Of a DNA stretch of 64,000 nt, positions 15,340 through 26,322 are shown piece by piece (the stretch's first letter is position 1; every line of letters begins with the position of its first letter). The stretch comes from Novosphingobium sp. CF614 (lineage in GTDB: Bacteria > Pseudomonadota > Alphaproteobacteria > Sphingomonadales > Sphingomonadaceae). The notes under the pieces are model-generated. The model searched no databases. It saw only the letters and a program-made list of their open reading frames with translations, and was not told the DNA's origin. The stretch covers positions 310,001-374,000 of the forward strand of contig NZ_FOOR01000002.1 in assembly GCF_900113255.1 (NCBI RefSeq). Reading direction: 5' to 3'. The translations under genes were made by a program, and so were the position numbers.

Positions 15340-16182
15340 GGCCTTCAACCGCTCGGTCAGACGCTGTGCATGCCAGGCGACATGCTCGGCCATGAAGGTG
15401 GAAATGAAGTAGTAGGAATGGTCGTAGCCTTCGCGCATGCGGATCGTCGCGGGCAGGCCGGCCTTCTCGCAGGCCTCCACCAGAAGCGGCGTCTTGAGCT
15501 GCTCCTCCAGGAACCCATCGGCGGCGCCCTGGTCGACGAGCAGGTCGGGCAGGCGCGCGCCGTCCGCGATCAGGGCGCAGGCATCGTATTCGCGCCAGGC
15601 CGCGCGATCGGGGCCGATGTAGCCGGTCAGCGCCTTGTCCCCCCAAGGGCAGTTCAAGGGGCTGACGATCGGCGCAAAGGCACTGACCGAACGGAACCGC
15701 GCCGGATCGCGCAGCGCGATGGTCAGCGCGCCGTGGCCGCCCATCGAATGGCCGGTGATCCCCTGGCGCGCCATGTCGGCGGGGAATTCGGCACCGATCA
15801 GCGCGGGCAGTTCCTGCTCGATGTAGGAACGCATGCGAAAGTTCTTGGCCCAGGGTTCCTGCGTGGCATCGACATAGAAGCCTGCCCCCTTGCCGAAGTC
15901 ATAGCCCTCGTCGTCGGGCACCTCGTCGCCGCGCGGGGAAGTATCGGGCGCGACGAAGATGATCCCCGCCTCGGCGCAGGCCGCCCGGTACTCGCCCTTT
16001 TCCGTCACATTGGCATGGCTGCAGGTCAGCCCCGAAAGATACCACAGCACCGGCAGCTTCACGCCCGGCGGATGGGGCGGCACGAAGACCGAGAATGTCA
16101 TCGGCGTCCCGGTCTGGGCGCTTGGGTGCGTATAGACGCCTTGTATGCCGCCGTGGCTGCGGTTGGCGCTGACCTGTTCCAT
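15337..16182 (-). CDS. fghA: S-formylglutathione hydrolase
   Basis: This 281-residue serine esterase (esterase D family) hydrolyses S-formylglutathione to formate and glutathione, the last step of glutathione-dependent formaldehyde oxidation. It has VLWYLSGLTCSHANVTEKG, the nucleophile elbow GHSMGGHGAL, the acidic residue in LLVDQGAADGF and the catalytic histidine in GYDHSYYFISTFM. Length matches the family. It lies 8 bases after the VOC gene and downstream of frmA, so all three are likely cotranscribed. Confidence 0.96.
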   Translation of the reverse strand: MEQVSANRSHGGIQGVYTHPSAQTGTPMTFSVFVPPHPPGVKLPVLWYLSGLTCSHANVTEKGEYRAACAEAGIIFVAPDTSPRGDEVPDDEGYDFGKGAGFYVDATQEPWAKNFRMRSYIEQELPALIGAEFPADMARQGITGHSMGGHGALTIALRDPARFRSVSAFAPIVSPLNCPWGDKALTGYIGPDRAAWREYDACALIADGARLPDLLVDQGAADGFLEEQLKTPLLVEACEKAGLPATIRMREGYDHSYYFISTFMAEHVAWHAQRLTERLKA

Positions 16183-16190
16183 CCGATCGC

Positions 16191-16580
16191 TCAGACGAAA
16201 ACGTAGGCGCAGATCTTGTTGCCTACCGGATCGCGCAGATAGGCGGCATAGGCCCCGGGCAGATAGTCGCGCGGACCGGGCTGGCCCTCGTCGGTGCCGC
16301 CGTTGGCGATGCCGGCGGCGTGGAAGGCATCGACCGCGGCCGGATCGGCGGCGGCGAAGCCGATGGTGCCGCCATTCGCGAAAGTCGCGGCCTCGCCGTT
16401 GGCCGGAAGCAGGACGAGCAGCGCCGGCTTGTCCTTGCCGTAAATCACTGCCTTTTCACCCGCGGGCCCCATGTTCTTGACGCCGAGCGGCGCGAGGACC
16501 GCGTCGTAGAACGCGGTGGATGCCGCCAGATCATTGGCGCCAAGGCAGATATGCGTCAGCACCGAATCGCATGAAAGCAT
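16191..16580 (-). CDS. VOC family (glyoxalase/bleomycin resistance-like) protein
   Basis: A 129-residue single-domain vicinal-oxygen-chelate protein, with THICLGANDLAASTAFYDAVL at the N terminus and AYLRDPVGNKICAYVF at the C terminus. Such genes often sit between frmA and fghA in alphaproteobacteria, suggesting a role in aldehyde or glutathione-adduct handling, but no substrate is established. The ATG is preceded by AGGAGAAG at good spacing. It is the middle gene of the three-gene formaldehyde operon. Confidence 0.85.
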   Translation of the reverse strand: MLSCDSVLTHICLGANDLAASTAFYDAVLAPLGVKNMGPAGEKAVIYGKDKPALLVLLPANGEAATFANGGTIGFAAADPAAVDAFHAAGIANGGTDEGQPGPRDYLPGAYAAYLRDPVGNKICAYVFV

Positions 16581-16608
16581 GGTTCTTCTCCTAAGGTTGA
16601 GCCGTTCT

Positions 16609-17715
<1,107 letters not shown>

Positions 17716-17852
17716 GGCATTGTCTCCTGTCTTTGCGGCGGGGTTCTAGCGCCTTGCAGGATTGCCGTTAATGGGCGTTGTCGGGAAAAGTGCTATAATT
17801 TCACGGCCGGGCCGATTGAATCGGCGAAACCAGTGTCACTGAGGAACAAGCG

Positions 17853-19244
<1,392 letters not shown>

Positions 19245-19275
19245 TCCCGGGCCGCGATGAAGGGAACGCATCAAG

Positions 19276-19297
19276 CCCCTCCCCGTCAGGGGAGGGG
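19276..19297. terminator. Bidirectional terminator-like hairpin
   Basis: Perfect 9-base arms CCCCTCCCC and GGGGAGGGG with a GTCA loop lie between the convergent ends of fumC and the Gly/Ser/Ala-rich protein gene. There is no clear T tract, so termination strength is uncertain. The reverse-strand side also carries a degenerate TGATACCAA motif at the gene's stop. Confidence 0.6.
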
Positions 19298-19320
19298 AGA
19301 AGAGTCGCAATCGGTTGGTA

Positions 19321-20151
19321 TCAGTCGTCGCTACCGGCTCCGGCAGTGGCGCTGGCGTTCACGCCCAGGCTGGCGGAACCGTTCCTGGAAGCCGAAGCAC
19401 CGGTCGAGCCGGCGGCGCTCCCGTTGCCGGACCCGGCCTTGGCCGAGCCCTTCGCCGAGCCCCCGGCCGAACCGCTCGCGCTGGCGTTCGAGCCGGAACT
19501 GGCCGCGTCGCGAGCCTGGCCGCCCACGGCCGCGGCGCTGCCCATCGCGGCATTGCTGGCGCCGCCCACGAGTTGCGAGGCGGTGCCGGCGGGGTTGATC
19601 GGCAAGGTCGAGGCACCGGTCAGGCTGCCCGATCCCGAACCCGACGCGGAGCCATGGGCCCCCGAGCCATTGGCCGAACCCGAAGCCGCGCCCGAAACCG
19701 CGCCCGAAACCGCGCCGTTGCCGGCGGCCATCGCACCCGAGCCCAGCGTGCCGGTGGCACCCCCAGCCGCATCGACCAGGCCGCTGGCGCTGGAACGGAC
19801 ATTCGATACCGCGCCAGTAGCCGCTGCCGCAGCAGCCGAGGTATCGGGCGCGGCGACGTTGGGCGTGGTCACTTTCTTGCGTGCCTTGGCGCTGGCGCTG
19901 CCGTCCACCGTGGAAGTCACGCTGCGCCCGGCGCGCGAAACGCCGATATCGCCGGCGCCGCCGACGGTGCTGTCGATCGTGCCGCCAATGCCGTCCCCGA
20001 CACCGCCGATCCCGCCGCCCAGGGTCCCGCCCAGCGTGCCCCCCAAAGCGCCTCCCAGGCCGCCGCCGCCCAGCAGCTGGGCATTGGCCGCGCCGGGCAC
20101 GGCGAAGAGGGCGAGCGTGGCGATCGCGGTTCCGATAGTGAGCTTGTTCAT
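19321..20151 (-). CDS. Secreted Gly/Ala/Ser-rich low-complexity protein
   Basis: No family recognised. The 276-residue product has a signal peptide (MNKLTIGTAIATLALFAVPGAANA), then a glycine-leucine stretch (LLGGGGLGGALGGTLGG), a central basic patch SAKARKKVTTP, and a long Ala/Ser/Gly/Asn-rich tail with no cysteines. It is probably exported and disordered or a surface component. A strong AAGGAAGGAGC precedes the ATG. It lies 122 bases downstream of the subtilisin-like protease gene on the same strand and shares the ECF sigma neighbourhood. A GGATGAAA box 84 bases upstream resembles both arms of the palindrome beside the sigma gene. Confidence 0.75.
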   Translation of the reverse strand: MNKLTIGTAIATLALFAVPGAANAQLLGGGGLGGALGGTLGGTLGGGIGGVGDGIGGTIDSTVGGAGDIGVSRAGRSVTSTVDGSASAKARKKVTTPNVAAPDTSAAAAAATGAVSNVRSSASGLVDAAGGATGTLGSGAMAAGNGAVSGAVSGAASGSANGSGAHGSASGSGSGSLTGASTLPINPAGTASQLVGGASNAAMGSAAAVGGQARDAASSGSNASASGSAGGSAKGSAKAGSGNGSAAGSTGASASRNGSASLGVNASATAGAGSDD

Positions 20152-20235
20152 GGGTACTGCTCCTTCCTTCTGTATCCGTCCCCGATCCGCTTTCGGTCCG
20201 GGGTCTCTGGAGGAAGCAACGGATGGCCCTTTCGC

Positions 20236-20243
20236 TTTCATCC
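20236..20243 (-). promoter_or_regulatory. GGATGAAA box, possible ECF promoter element
   Basis: On the reverse strand the sequence GGATGAAAGCGAAAG resembles GGATGAAACGAAG at the ECF palindrome (21585-21618). It lies in the right orientation for the low-complexity protein gene. It could be a shared -35 element, but the -10 was not identified. Confidence 0.3.
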
Positions 20244-20273
20244 GCGACGGTGCGATTTTTTTTGAATTTTTCT

Positions 20274-21551
20274 TCAGAGGCCGGATCGGCAGATGTTGCA
20301 CAGCACCCCGCGCCCGGTCCGGGGCTGGGCCTGGACGGCTTCGGCATCCGCCGCCTTCAGCGCCGATGCTGCGCTGGAGAGCGCGGCGCGGCGCGCGGCG
20401 ATGCGCGAGGCGGCGAGCGGCGCCGCATAGGACGTGCCGCGCAAGGCCACGCGGCCCCTGCCGGGGACCAGCGCGGACATGTCTGCGCCCGGCGCCGCAT
20501 AGTCGAGGTGGGCTGCCCGGCCCGCCTCGATCAGCACGCGCCCGGCGCCGTCCACCCCGGTCACCGCGATGACGCCGGGATAGGAAGCGGGATAGGCCGG
20601 CGGGGCGGCGGCGCCGTCATTGCCGACGGCGGCCACCACGACGATGCCCTTTGCCCGCGCGGAAGCGACCGCGCGCGCGAGCAACGGATTGGCCGGGCCG
20701 ATCAGGCTGACCGAAACGACCGTTACGCCCTGCCCCTGCATCCAGCCCAGCGCCCGGGCAATGGCCAGTGCATTGCCGCCCGCCGGATCGGAACCATAGA
20801 CGTCCGCGCCATAGATCCGCGCCGTGCCTGCCCCGGCCAGCAGCGAGGCGATGGCCGAGGCGTGATCGCTGGCCCGGGGCGCCCCTTTGGCGAAGCCTTG
20901 CTGCGCGGCAAGCCGGTCCGAGCCGGCGATGCCGCCGTCGATAATGCCCACGGTGCCGCCGCGCGGCAAACCGCCGGCGCCGCCGCCGCTTTCGCGGGCG
21001 CCGCCGGCGGGCCGGCCCGCGGGGAAATGGAGCTGGTCGGCGCTGATCTCGCGGCCCGGCAAGGCCTTGCGCAGCGCCTTGATCGCACGCGCCAGCGATT
21101 TGCCCTCCGGCGCTCGCAGGCGCGCGTAGCGCACGTCAAGGCCATCGAGCGCGCCTTGCTCGATCATCGCGTAGCCGTTCCGCCGCGCCACTCCCAGCGC
21201 CTCGGGATCGGGATCGAGCAGCAGGATCTCGCCGCGCACCGCCGGCTGATGCCGGTCGTCCCATTCGACGCTTTCGGCATTGTCGGACACGTAATGCGAA
21301 AGGCGCTGCAGCCGGTCGCGCGCCAGCCTGCCGATATCGCGCGCCGCTTCGCCCACCGGCTCCAGCGCGGCATCCGCCACGTCGCGTACCGTATCGCGCA
21401 CGGTGTCGCGCACCTTGCCGACGGTGCCCAGCGGATCGACCGGCAGCGACGCCGAAGGCACAACGCCGCCCAGTTGTGCGCTCGCCGGCCCGCCGGCAAG
21501 CGCCAGCAGCGCCGCCGCGATTGCCAGTCCCTTGGTCGTCCATCTGCCCAT
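20274..21551 (-). CDS. Secreted subtilisin-like (S8) serine protease
   Basis: This 425-residue protein has a signal peptide ending ALAGGPASAQ, an amphipathic region with repeated VRDTVRDTVRDV, then a compact S8 catalytic domain. The triad is visible: Asp in GTVGIIDGGI, His in ASDHASAIASLLAG and Ser in LRGTSYAAPLA; the oxyanion Asn is in VVAAVGNDG. The domain is shorter than classical subtilisins, and a C-terminal CNIC pair may form a disulfide. It is transcribed divergently from the ECF sigma factor gene with an 83-base gap containing a perfect inverted repeat, so it is a likely target of that sigma factor. Substrate is unknown. Confidence 0.85.
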   Translation of the reverse strand: MGRWTTKGLAIAAALLALAGGPASAQLGGVVPSASLPVDPLGTVGKVRDTVRDTVRDVADAALEPVGEAARDIGRLARDRLQRLSHYVSDNAESVEWDDRHQPAVRGEILLLDPDPEALGVARRNGYAMIEQGALDGLDVRYARLRAPEGKSLARAIKALRKALPGREISADQLHFPAGRPAGGARESGGGAGGLPRGGTVGIIDGGIAGSDRLAAQQGFAKGAPRASDHASAIASLLAGAGTARIYGADVYGSDPAGGNALAIARALGWMQGQGVTVVSVSLIGPANPLLARAVASARAKGIVVVAAVGNDGAAAPPAYPASYPGVIAVTGVDGAGRVLIEAGRAAHLDYAAPGADMSALVPGRGRVALRGTSYAAPLAASRIAARRAALSSAASALKAADAEAVQAQPRTGRGVLCNICRSGL

Positions 21552-21584
21552 AGTCTTGTCCGATAGCAAAAATCGTAGCACTCA

Positions 21585-21618
21585 GGGATGAAACGAAGCT
21601 GTCCAACCGTTTCATCCC
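21585..21618. promoter_or_regulatory. 11-bp perfect inverted repeat between divergent protease and ECF sigma genes
   Basis: GGGATGAAACG (21585-21595) and CGTTTCATCCC (21608-21618) are separated by 12 bases, near the middle of the intergenic region. The symmetry would give overlapping divergent promoters or an operator reading both ways. The shared GGATGAAA core also precedes the low-complexity protein gene. Confidence 0.6.
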
Positions 21619-21634
21619 CAGGCAAGAAAAGTCG

Positions 21635-22132
21635 ATGGGCACGAACCGCTTCTGCGAAGAACTGACTGCGCTGCTGCCGCGCCTGCGGCGGTTCGCGCGC
21701 GGGTTGACGCATGATGCCGCCGATGCCGACGACTTGTGCCAGCAAACCATAGAGCGCGCGCTCAAGGCCCGCCAGCAATGGCAGGAAGGAACGCGACTCG
21801 ATGCTTGGGTATACCGGATCATGCGCAACCAGTGGATCGATGAAGTACGGGCAAGGACGCGGCGCTCGCAGACTTTCGTGCACGAGGACGAAGGCATGAA
21901 CGTCGGCACCACCGGCGACAGCGATGCCGAAAACCTGGTGGAGCTGGGCAATATCGGCCGCGCCCTCGCCCGCCTGCCGGAGGAACAGCGCGAGGCGGTG
22001 GTGCTCGTGCTGGTGGAGGGCTTTGCCTACAAGGAAGCCGCCGAAATCATCGGGGTGCCGCAGGGAACGCTGACCTCGCGGCTCGGACGCGGGCGCGAGG
22101 CGCTGCTGCGCGCATTGGGGGAAGCGGCATGA
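21635..22132 (+). CDS. ECF-type RNA polymerase sigma factor
   Basis: This 165-residue sigma-70-family protein has only regions 2 and 4. Region 2 covers LRRFARGLTHDAADADDLCQQTIERAL and LDAWVYRIMRNQWIDEVRARTRR; region 4 covers LARLPEEQREAVVLVLVEGF and YKEAAEIIGVPQGTLTSRLGRGRE, a standard helix-turn-helix. It is followed by its likely anti-sigma gene with ATGA overlap. Divergence from a secreted protease gene suggests envelope-related targets. The group of ECF factor cannot be fixed by eye. Confidence 0.93.
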   Translation: MGTNRFCEELTALLPRLRRFARGLTHDAADADDLCQQTIERALKARQQWQEGTRLDAWVYRIMRNQWIDEVRARTRRSQTFVHEDEGMNVGTTGDSDAENLVELGNIGRALARLPEEQREAVVLVLVEGFAYKEAAEIIGVPQGTLTSRLGRGREALLRALGEAA

Positions 22133-22866
22133 ACGTGACTCGCGAGGAACTCATGGCCTATGCCGACGGCGAGCTTTCGGGTGCGGAAGCGGCGCGGGTG
22201 GAAGCGGCGGTGGCCGCCGATCCGGCGCTTGCCGAACGGCTGGCGGCCGAACGGCGACTGCGCGAAGCCCTGCAAGGCCATCTGGACCCGGTGGCCGAAG
22301 AGCCGGTGCCCGACGCCCTGGCCGCGATGATCGCGGCGGCGCGCGAGGACGATTCCAGGATCGTCAGCATGGCCGCCGCGCGGGCCGAACGGGAGGCGAA
22401 GGTCGTCCGGCGCCCGTTCCTGCCGCACTGGGGCTCCGGCCTTGCCCTCGCCGCCTCGCTGGTGCTCGGGCTGATGCTGGGAACGCAGCTGAATTCGGGC
22501 GGTTCGATCGCCGAACGGAACGGAGCGCTGGTGGCGTCGGGCATGCTGGCCAAGGGGCTCGACACCCAGCTGGCATCGGCCGGGGACGAAGGCGGGCCGC
22601 TGCGCATCCTGACCAGCTTCCAGCGCCACGACGGTGACTATTGCCGGGTGTTCGAAGCGGCCGCGACGTCCGGCATCGCCTGCAAGGACAACGCGGGCTG
22701 GGTGTTGGAGCGCACCATGGCCAACGGCAGGCGGCAAGCGAGCGAATATCGCCAGGCCGGCTCAGCCGAAAGCGACCTGATGACCGCTGCCCAGGACATG
22801 GCGCAAGGCGCGCCGCTCGATGCCGACCAGGAGCAGGCGGCGAAGGCGAAGGGGTGGAAGAAGTAG
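22129..22866 (+). CDS. Membrane anti-sigma factor
   Basis: The 245-residue protein starts MNVTREELMAYADGELSGAEAARVEAAV, the usual cytoplasmic anti-sigma helix pattern, but lacks the HxxxCxxC zinc motif of ZAS proteins. One transmembrane segment (LALAASLVLGLMLGTQL, about residues 105-121) precedes a periplasmic domain with two cysteines (YCRVF and GIACKD). The ATG overlaps the sigma factor stop. It should hold the sigma factor at the membrane until an envelope signal frees it. Confidence 0.85.
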   Translation: MNVTREELMAYADGELSGAEAARVEAAVAADPALAERLAAERRLREALQGHLDPVAEEPVPDALAAMIAAAREDDSRIVSMAAARAEREAKVVRRPFLPHWGSGLALAASLVLGLMLGTQLNSGGSIAERNGALVASGMLAKGLDTQLASAGDEGGPLRILTSFQRHDGDYCRVFEAAATSGIACKDNAGWVLERTMANGRRQASEYRQAGSAESDLMTAAQDMAQGAPLDADQEQAAKAKGWKK

Positions 22867-22904
22867 TACCAAGTCTCTTGCAGCGAGACTCACCTCCCCT
22901 TCGC
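22864..22904 (+). repeat. TACCAAG repeat at the anti-sigma stop codon
   Basis: Directly after the TAG stop comes TACCAAGTCTCTTGCAGCGA, forming the hairpin AGTCTC-7-GAGACT, followed by CACCTCCCCTT. It is a near copy of the element at 15304-15339 in the same relation to a stop codon. Confidence 0.6.
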
Positions 22905-22955
22905 CTCCCGCGAGACGGCGAAGCCGCCGACGCAACCGAGGGTGGAGCCAACCGC

Positions 22956-23732
22956 TCAGGATTGCCGCTCCGCCATTTGCGACACCGCCGCGCTCACGCC
23001 TTCGGGCCGCGCCATCGCGGCGCCGATCAGCAGCAGCGCGGGGCCGTCGCCGAGCGCGGTGCGCGCGGCCAGGGGCAGGAGGTCAAGGCGGGTGTTGAAG
23101 TGGCGCTCGGTCGGCAGGCTGGCGCTTTCCACCAGCGCGACCGGGGTATCGGCGGCGAGCCCCGCCGCGATCAGCCTGGCCGAAACCTCGGCCGCCGCCG
23201 CCTTGCCCATGTAGACCGCCAGTGTCGCCTCCGGATCGGCGAGGCGCGACCAGTCGAGGTCGAGCGCTTCCCCGGCGCGGGCATGGGCGGTGACGAATGT
23301 CAGCTTGCGGGCTAGGCCGCGCAGCGTGAGCGAGGCGCCGAGGCTGGCGGCGGCGGCGCTGGCGGCAGTGACGCCGGGGCAGACGCGCACCGGCACGCCG
23401 GCGGCGCGGCAGGCGTCGAGTTCCTCGGTGGCGCGGCCGAAGATCGCCGGATCGCCGCCCTTGAGGCGCACGACTTTCTCGCCGGCCAGCGCGGCATCGA
23501 CGATCAGCTGGTCGATCGTCGCCTGATCCTTCGAATGGCGGCCCGAACGCTTGCCGACGTGGACGAGACGCGCCGAGGGCGCCGCCATTTCGAGGATGCC
23601 GGGCCCGACCAGTGCATCATGAAAGACCACGCTCGCCTCTCCGATCAGGCGCTCGGCCTTGCGGGTGAGCAGTTCCGCGTCGCCCGGGCCGGCGCCGACC
23701 AGCCATACGGACCCTGGAGGAAAATCGGTCAT
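22956..23732 (-). CDS. cobA: Uroporphyrinogen-III C-methyltransferase
   Basis: This 258-residue SUMT makes precorrin-2 by two SAM-dependent methylations, feeding siroheme for the nitrite reductase encoded in the same operon. Motifs are VWLVGAGPGDAELLT, VGKRSGRHSKDQ, VRLKGGDPAIFGRATEE, CPGVTAASAAAA and VYMGKAA. It is the single-domain form with no CysG dehydrogenase/ferrochelatase part. The ATG at 23732 overlaps the nasA stop as ATGA. It is the last gene of the nirB-nirD-nasA operon. Confidence 0.93.
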   Translation of the reverse strand: MTDFPPGSVWLVGAGPGDAELLTRKAERLIGEASVVFHDALVGPGILEMAAPSARLVHVGKRSGRHSKDQATIDQLIVDAALAGEKVVRLKGGDPAIFGRATEELDACRAAGVPVRVCPGVTAASAAAASLGASLTLRGLARKLTFVTAHARAGEALDLDWSRLADPEATLAVYMGKAAAAEVSARLIAAGLAADTPVALVESASLPTERHFNTRLDLLPLAARTALGDGPALLLIGAAMARPEGVSAAVSQMAERQS

Positions 23733-26317
23733 TCGGCGGCTTCCCGGTCCAGGGTTGAAAACACTTCGAGCAACTTGGCGATGGCCGGCCGGCACGATCC
23801 GCAATTGGTGCCCGCGCGGGTGCATGCGCCGATTTCGGGAACGGTCGCGGCACCGTCGTTGACGGCGGCGGCGATCTCCATCTCGCCCACGCCGTGGCAG
23901 ACGCAGACGATCGGGCCGCGATCGGGCAGCGGCGTGCTCGGCCGTCCGGCCAGCAGCTCCGCCGCGCTCGCCCGGTCGAGGCCGAGCTGGCTCGCCGCCC
24001 AGCCCCTTGGGGGAAGTTCGCCCGAGCGGGTGAGATAGGCCGCCGCACCCAGCGTACCATCCCCCCCGCGCACCGCGATGCGGCGCATGCCGCGCACGAT
24101 GTCGGCGACTTCCAGCCGTTCGCCGTCGGGCAGCAACGCATCGATGTCGATCGTCCCGTCACCGGCGAGTTCATAGAGCCAGCCCGCCTTCACGCGCGAG
24201 CGGGTCCAGTAGAGCAGGCCTTCGGGCGCGATCACATCGCGGCGGACTACGAAGGCGCGCCACTCGGGCGACAGGGCGACGACACGCGCGGCGCTGTTCT
24301 TGAAACCGGGCTGGCCGGAAACGGGGTCCACCGCCTGCGTGGGCAGGCGGTTGGAGCGCCCTTCCCCGGCCATGGCGTCGGTCCAGTGCATCGGCACGCA
24401 GATCTCCCCGCGCCGCTGCCCGTCGGACAGGCGGACGCGATAGACCGATGCGCCGCCGGCGGTCTCGACCCGGCCCAGGCCGCCGTCGACCAGGCCCAGT
24501 TCCAGCGCGTCGGCGGGATGGACTTCCAGCAGCGGTTCGGACCGGTGCTGCGACAGCGTGGGCGAGAGGCCGGTGCGGGTCATCGTGTGCCATTGGTCGC
24601 GGTAGCGCGCAGTGTTGAGCCGCAGCGGGAACTCCGCGCTCGTTTCCGGGGCCGGCGGCGTGGTCGAAACCAGCCGCGCCTTGCCCGAGGGCGTCGGAAA
24701 GCGCGCGGACATGGGTAGCTCGCCGCCCCACTGGAACGGCTCCATGGCGGCGTATTGCGGGTCGCTGATCCCGGCGTGGCCGGTGAGATCGAGCACTTTG
24801 CCCCGGGCCTTGGCCAGCTCGGTCATCCGTGCATATTCGCGGAAGACATCGGCGGCATTGTTCCAGGCGAAGCTTTCCGCCCAGCCCATGCGCGCGGCCA
24901 CGTCCGCCACGATCTTCCAGTCGGCGCGAGTCTGCCCGGGAGCGGCGAACAGCGCGCGCTGGCGGCTGATGCGCCGTTCCGAATTGGTGACGGTGCCGTC
25001 CTTCTCTCCCCAGCCGTGCGCGGGCAGGCGGACATGGGCGAAGCGGCCGGTGTCGGTATCGGCGATGATGTCGGAGACCACCACGGTCGGGCAGCGCGCG
25101 AGCGCCTCGCGCACGAAGCCGCTGTCGGGCAGCGAAACCGCCGGGTTGGTGGCCATGACCCAGAGGAACTTGATCCGCCCCTCGTGAACCGCCCGGAACA
25201 TGTCCACCGCCTTGAGCCCGGGCCCGGAGCAGATGTTCGGCGCATTCCAGAAAGCCGCCGCGTCCGCGCGCTCTTCCCGGGAAAAGCCCAGGTGGCACGC
25301 GAGCATGTTGGCCAGTCCCCCCACCTCGCGACCGCCCATGGCATTGGGCTGACCGGTGATGCTGAACGGCCCCGCGCCGATCCGGTTGATCCGGCCCGTC
25401 GCGAGGTGGAAGTTGATGATCGCGTTGCCCTTGTCGGTGCCGCAGACTGACTGGTTCGCGCCCTGGCTGAACAGGGTGACCATGCGCGGGCGTTCGGCGA
25501 CGAGGTCGCACAATGCCGCGAAGGCGGTGTCGGGCACGCCGGGCGGGCAGGACAGGTTCTCCCAGAACCCCTCGTCCGCCTCGACATGGGCGGCAAGGTA
25601 CTGATCGTCCACCACGCCGCGCCGCCGCATCTCGGCGAGCAGGGCGTTGAACAGCGCGATGTCGCCATCGGGCGCGACCGGCACGTGCAGATCCGCCTGC
25701 TCGGCGGTTTCGGTGCGGCGCGGATCGATGACGACCAGCTTGGTCCCGCGCTTTTCGCGGGTCTGCTCCAGCCGCTGCCAGACGACCGGATGGCACCACG
25801 CCGTGTTGGAGCCGACCAGCAGCACCAGGTCCGTCTCGTCGAGGTCCGTATAGGAACAGGGCACCACGTCCTCACCGAAGGCGCGGACGTGCGCGGCCAC
25901 CGCGCTCGCCATGCACAGGCGCGAATTGGTGTCGATGTTGCCGCTGCCGACGAAGCCCTTCATCAGCTTGTTGGCGGCGTAGTAGTCCTCGGTCAGAAGC
26001 TGGCCCGAGACGTAGAAGGCCACGCTGTCCGGCCCATGCTCGGCGATGCATTCGCGCATGCGGCCGGCCACCAGATCGAGCGCCTCGTCCCAGCCCGCTT
26101 CCCGATCACCGATCATCGGGGCCAGCAGCCGGCCTTCGAGCGCGACGGTCTCGCCCAGGTGCGTGCCCTTGGAGCAGAGGCGTCCGTGGTTCGCGGGATG
26201 CGTGCGATCCCCGGTGATGGCGACCCCCCGATCGCCATCACCGAAGCCCTCCCCAACCTCGGCCACGATGCCGCAGCCGACGCCGCAATAAGCGCAAGTC
26301 GTGCGGATCGCCGCCAC
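23729..26317 (-). CDS. nasA: Assimilatory nitrate reductase catalytic subunit
   Basis: This 862-residue molybdopterin oxidoreductase reduces nitrate to nitrite in the cytoplasm. The N terminus binds a 4Fe-4S cluster through CAYCGVGCGIVAEV and RLCSKG. Molybdopterin-domain motifs include NTAWCHPVVWQRLEQTR, SQGANQSVCGTDKGNAI, ITGQPNAMGGREVGGLANML and the C-terminal NTARYRDQWHTMTRTG. A BFD-like 2Fe-2S domain ends the protein (CVCHGVGEME and GTNCGSCRPA). This extra C-terminal cluster is typical of NasA/NasC. The start is a GTG at 26317, 5 bases after nirD. Confidence 0.96.
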   Translation of the reverse strand: MAAIRTTCAYCGVGCGIVAEVGEGFGDGDRGVAITGDRTHPANHGRLCSKGTHLGETVALEGRLLAPMIGDREAGWDEALDLVAGRMRECIAEHGPDSVAFYVSGQLLTEDYYAANKLMKGFVGSGNIDTNSRLCMASAVAAHVRAFGEDVVPCSYTDLDETDLVLLVGSNTAWCHPVVWQRLEQTREKRGTKLVVIDPRRTETAEQADLHVPVAPDGDIALFNALLAEMRRRGVVDDQYLAAHVEADEGFWENLSCPPGVPDTAFAALCDLVAERPRMVTLFSQGANQSVCGTDKGNAIINFHLATGRINRIGAGPFSITGQPNAMGGREVGGLANMLACHLGFSREERADAAAFWNAPNICSGPGLKAVDMFRAVHEGRIKFLWVMATNPAVSLPDSGFVREALARCPTVVVSDIIADTDTGRFAHVRLPAHGWGEKDGTVTNSERRISRQRALFAAPGQTRADWKIVADVAARMGWAESFAWNNAADVFREYARMTELAKARGKVLDLTGHAGISDPQYAAMEPFQWGGELPMSARFPTPSGKARLVSTTPPAPETSAEFPLRLNTARYRDQWHTMTRTGLSPTLSQHRSEPLLEVHPADALELGLVDGGLGRVETAGGASVYRVRLSDGQRRGEICVPMHWTDAMAGEGRSNRLPTQAVDPVSGQPGFKNSAARVVALSPEWRAFVVRRDVIAPEGLLYWTRSRVKAGWLYELAGDGTIDIDALLPDGERLEVADIVRGMRRIAVRGGDGTLGAAAYLTRSGELPPRGWAASQLGLDRASAAELLAGRPSTPLPDRGPIVCVCHGVGEMEIAAAVNDGAATVPEIGACTRAGTNCGSCRPAIAKLLEVFSTLDREAAE

Positions 26318-26322
26318 GACGC

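Noticed and set aside
16191-16580. Lactoylglutathione lyase (gloA)
   Set aside because: The fold matches the VOC family, but the GloA metal-ligand and glutathione-site pattern could not be confirmed, so only the family is called.
24171-25799. A long reverse-strand frame within nasA
   Set aside because: It overlaps nasA in another frame on the same strand; nasA has full cofactor motifs, this one none.
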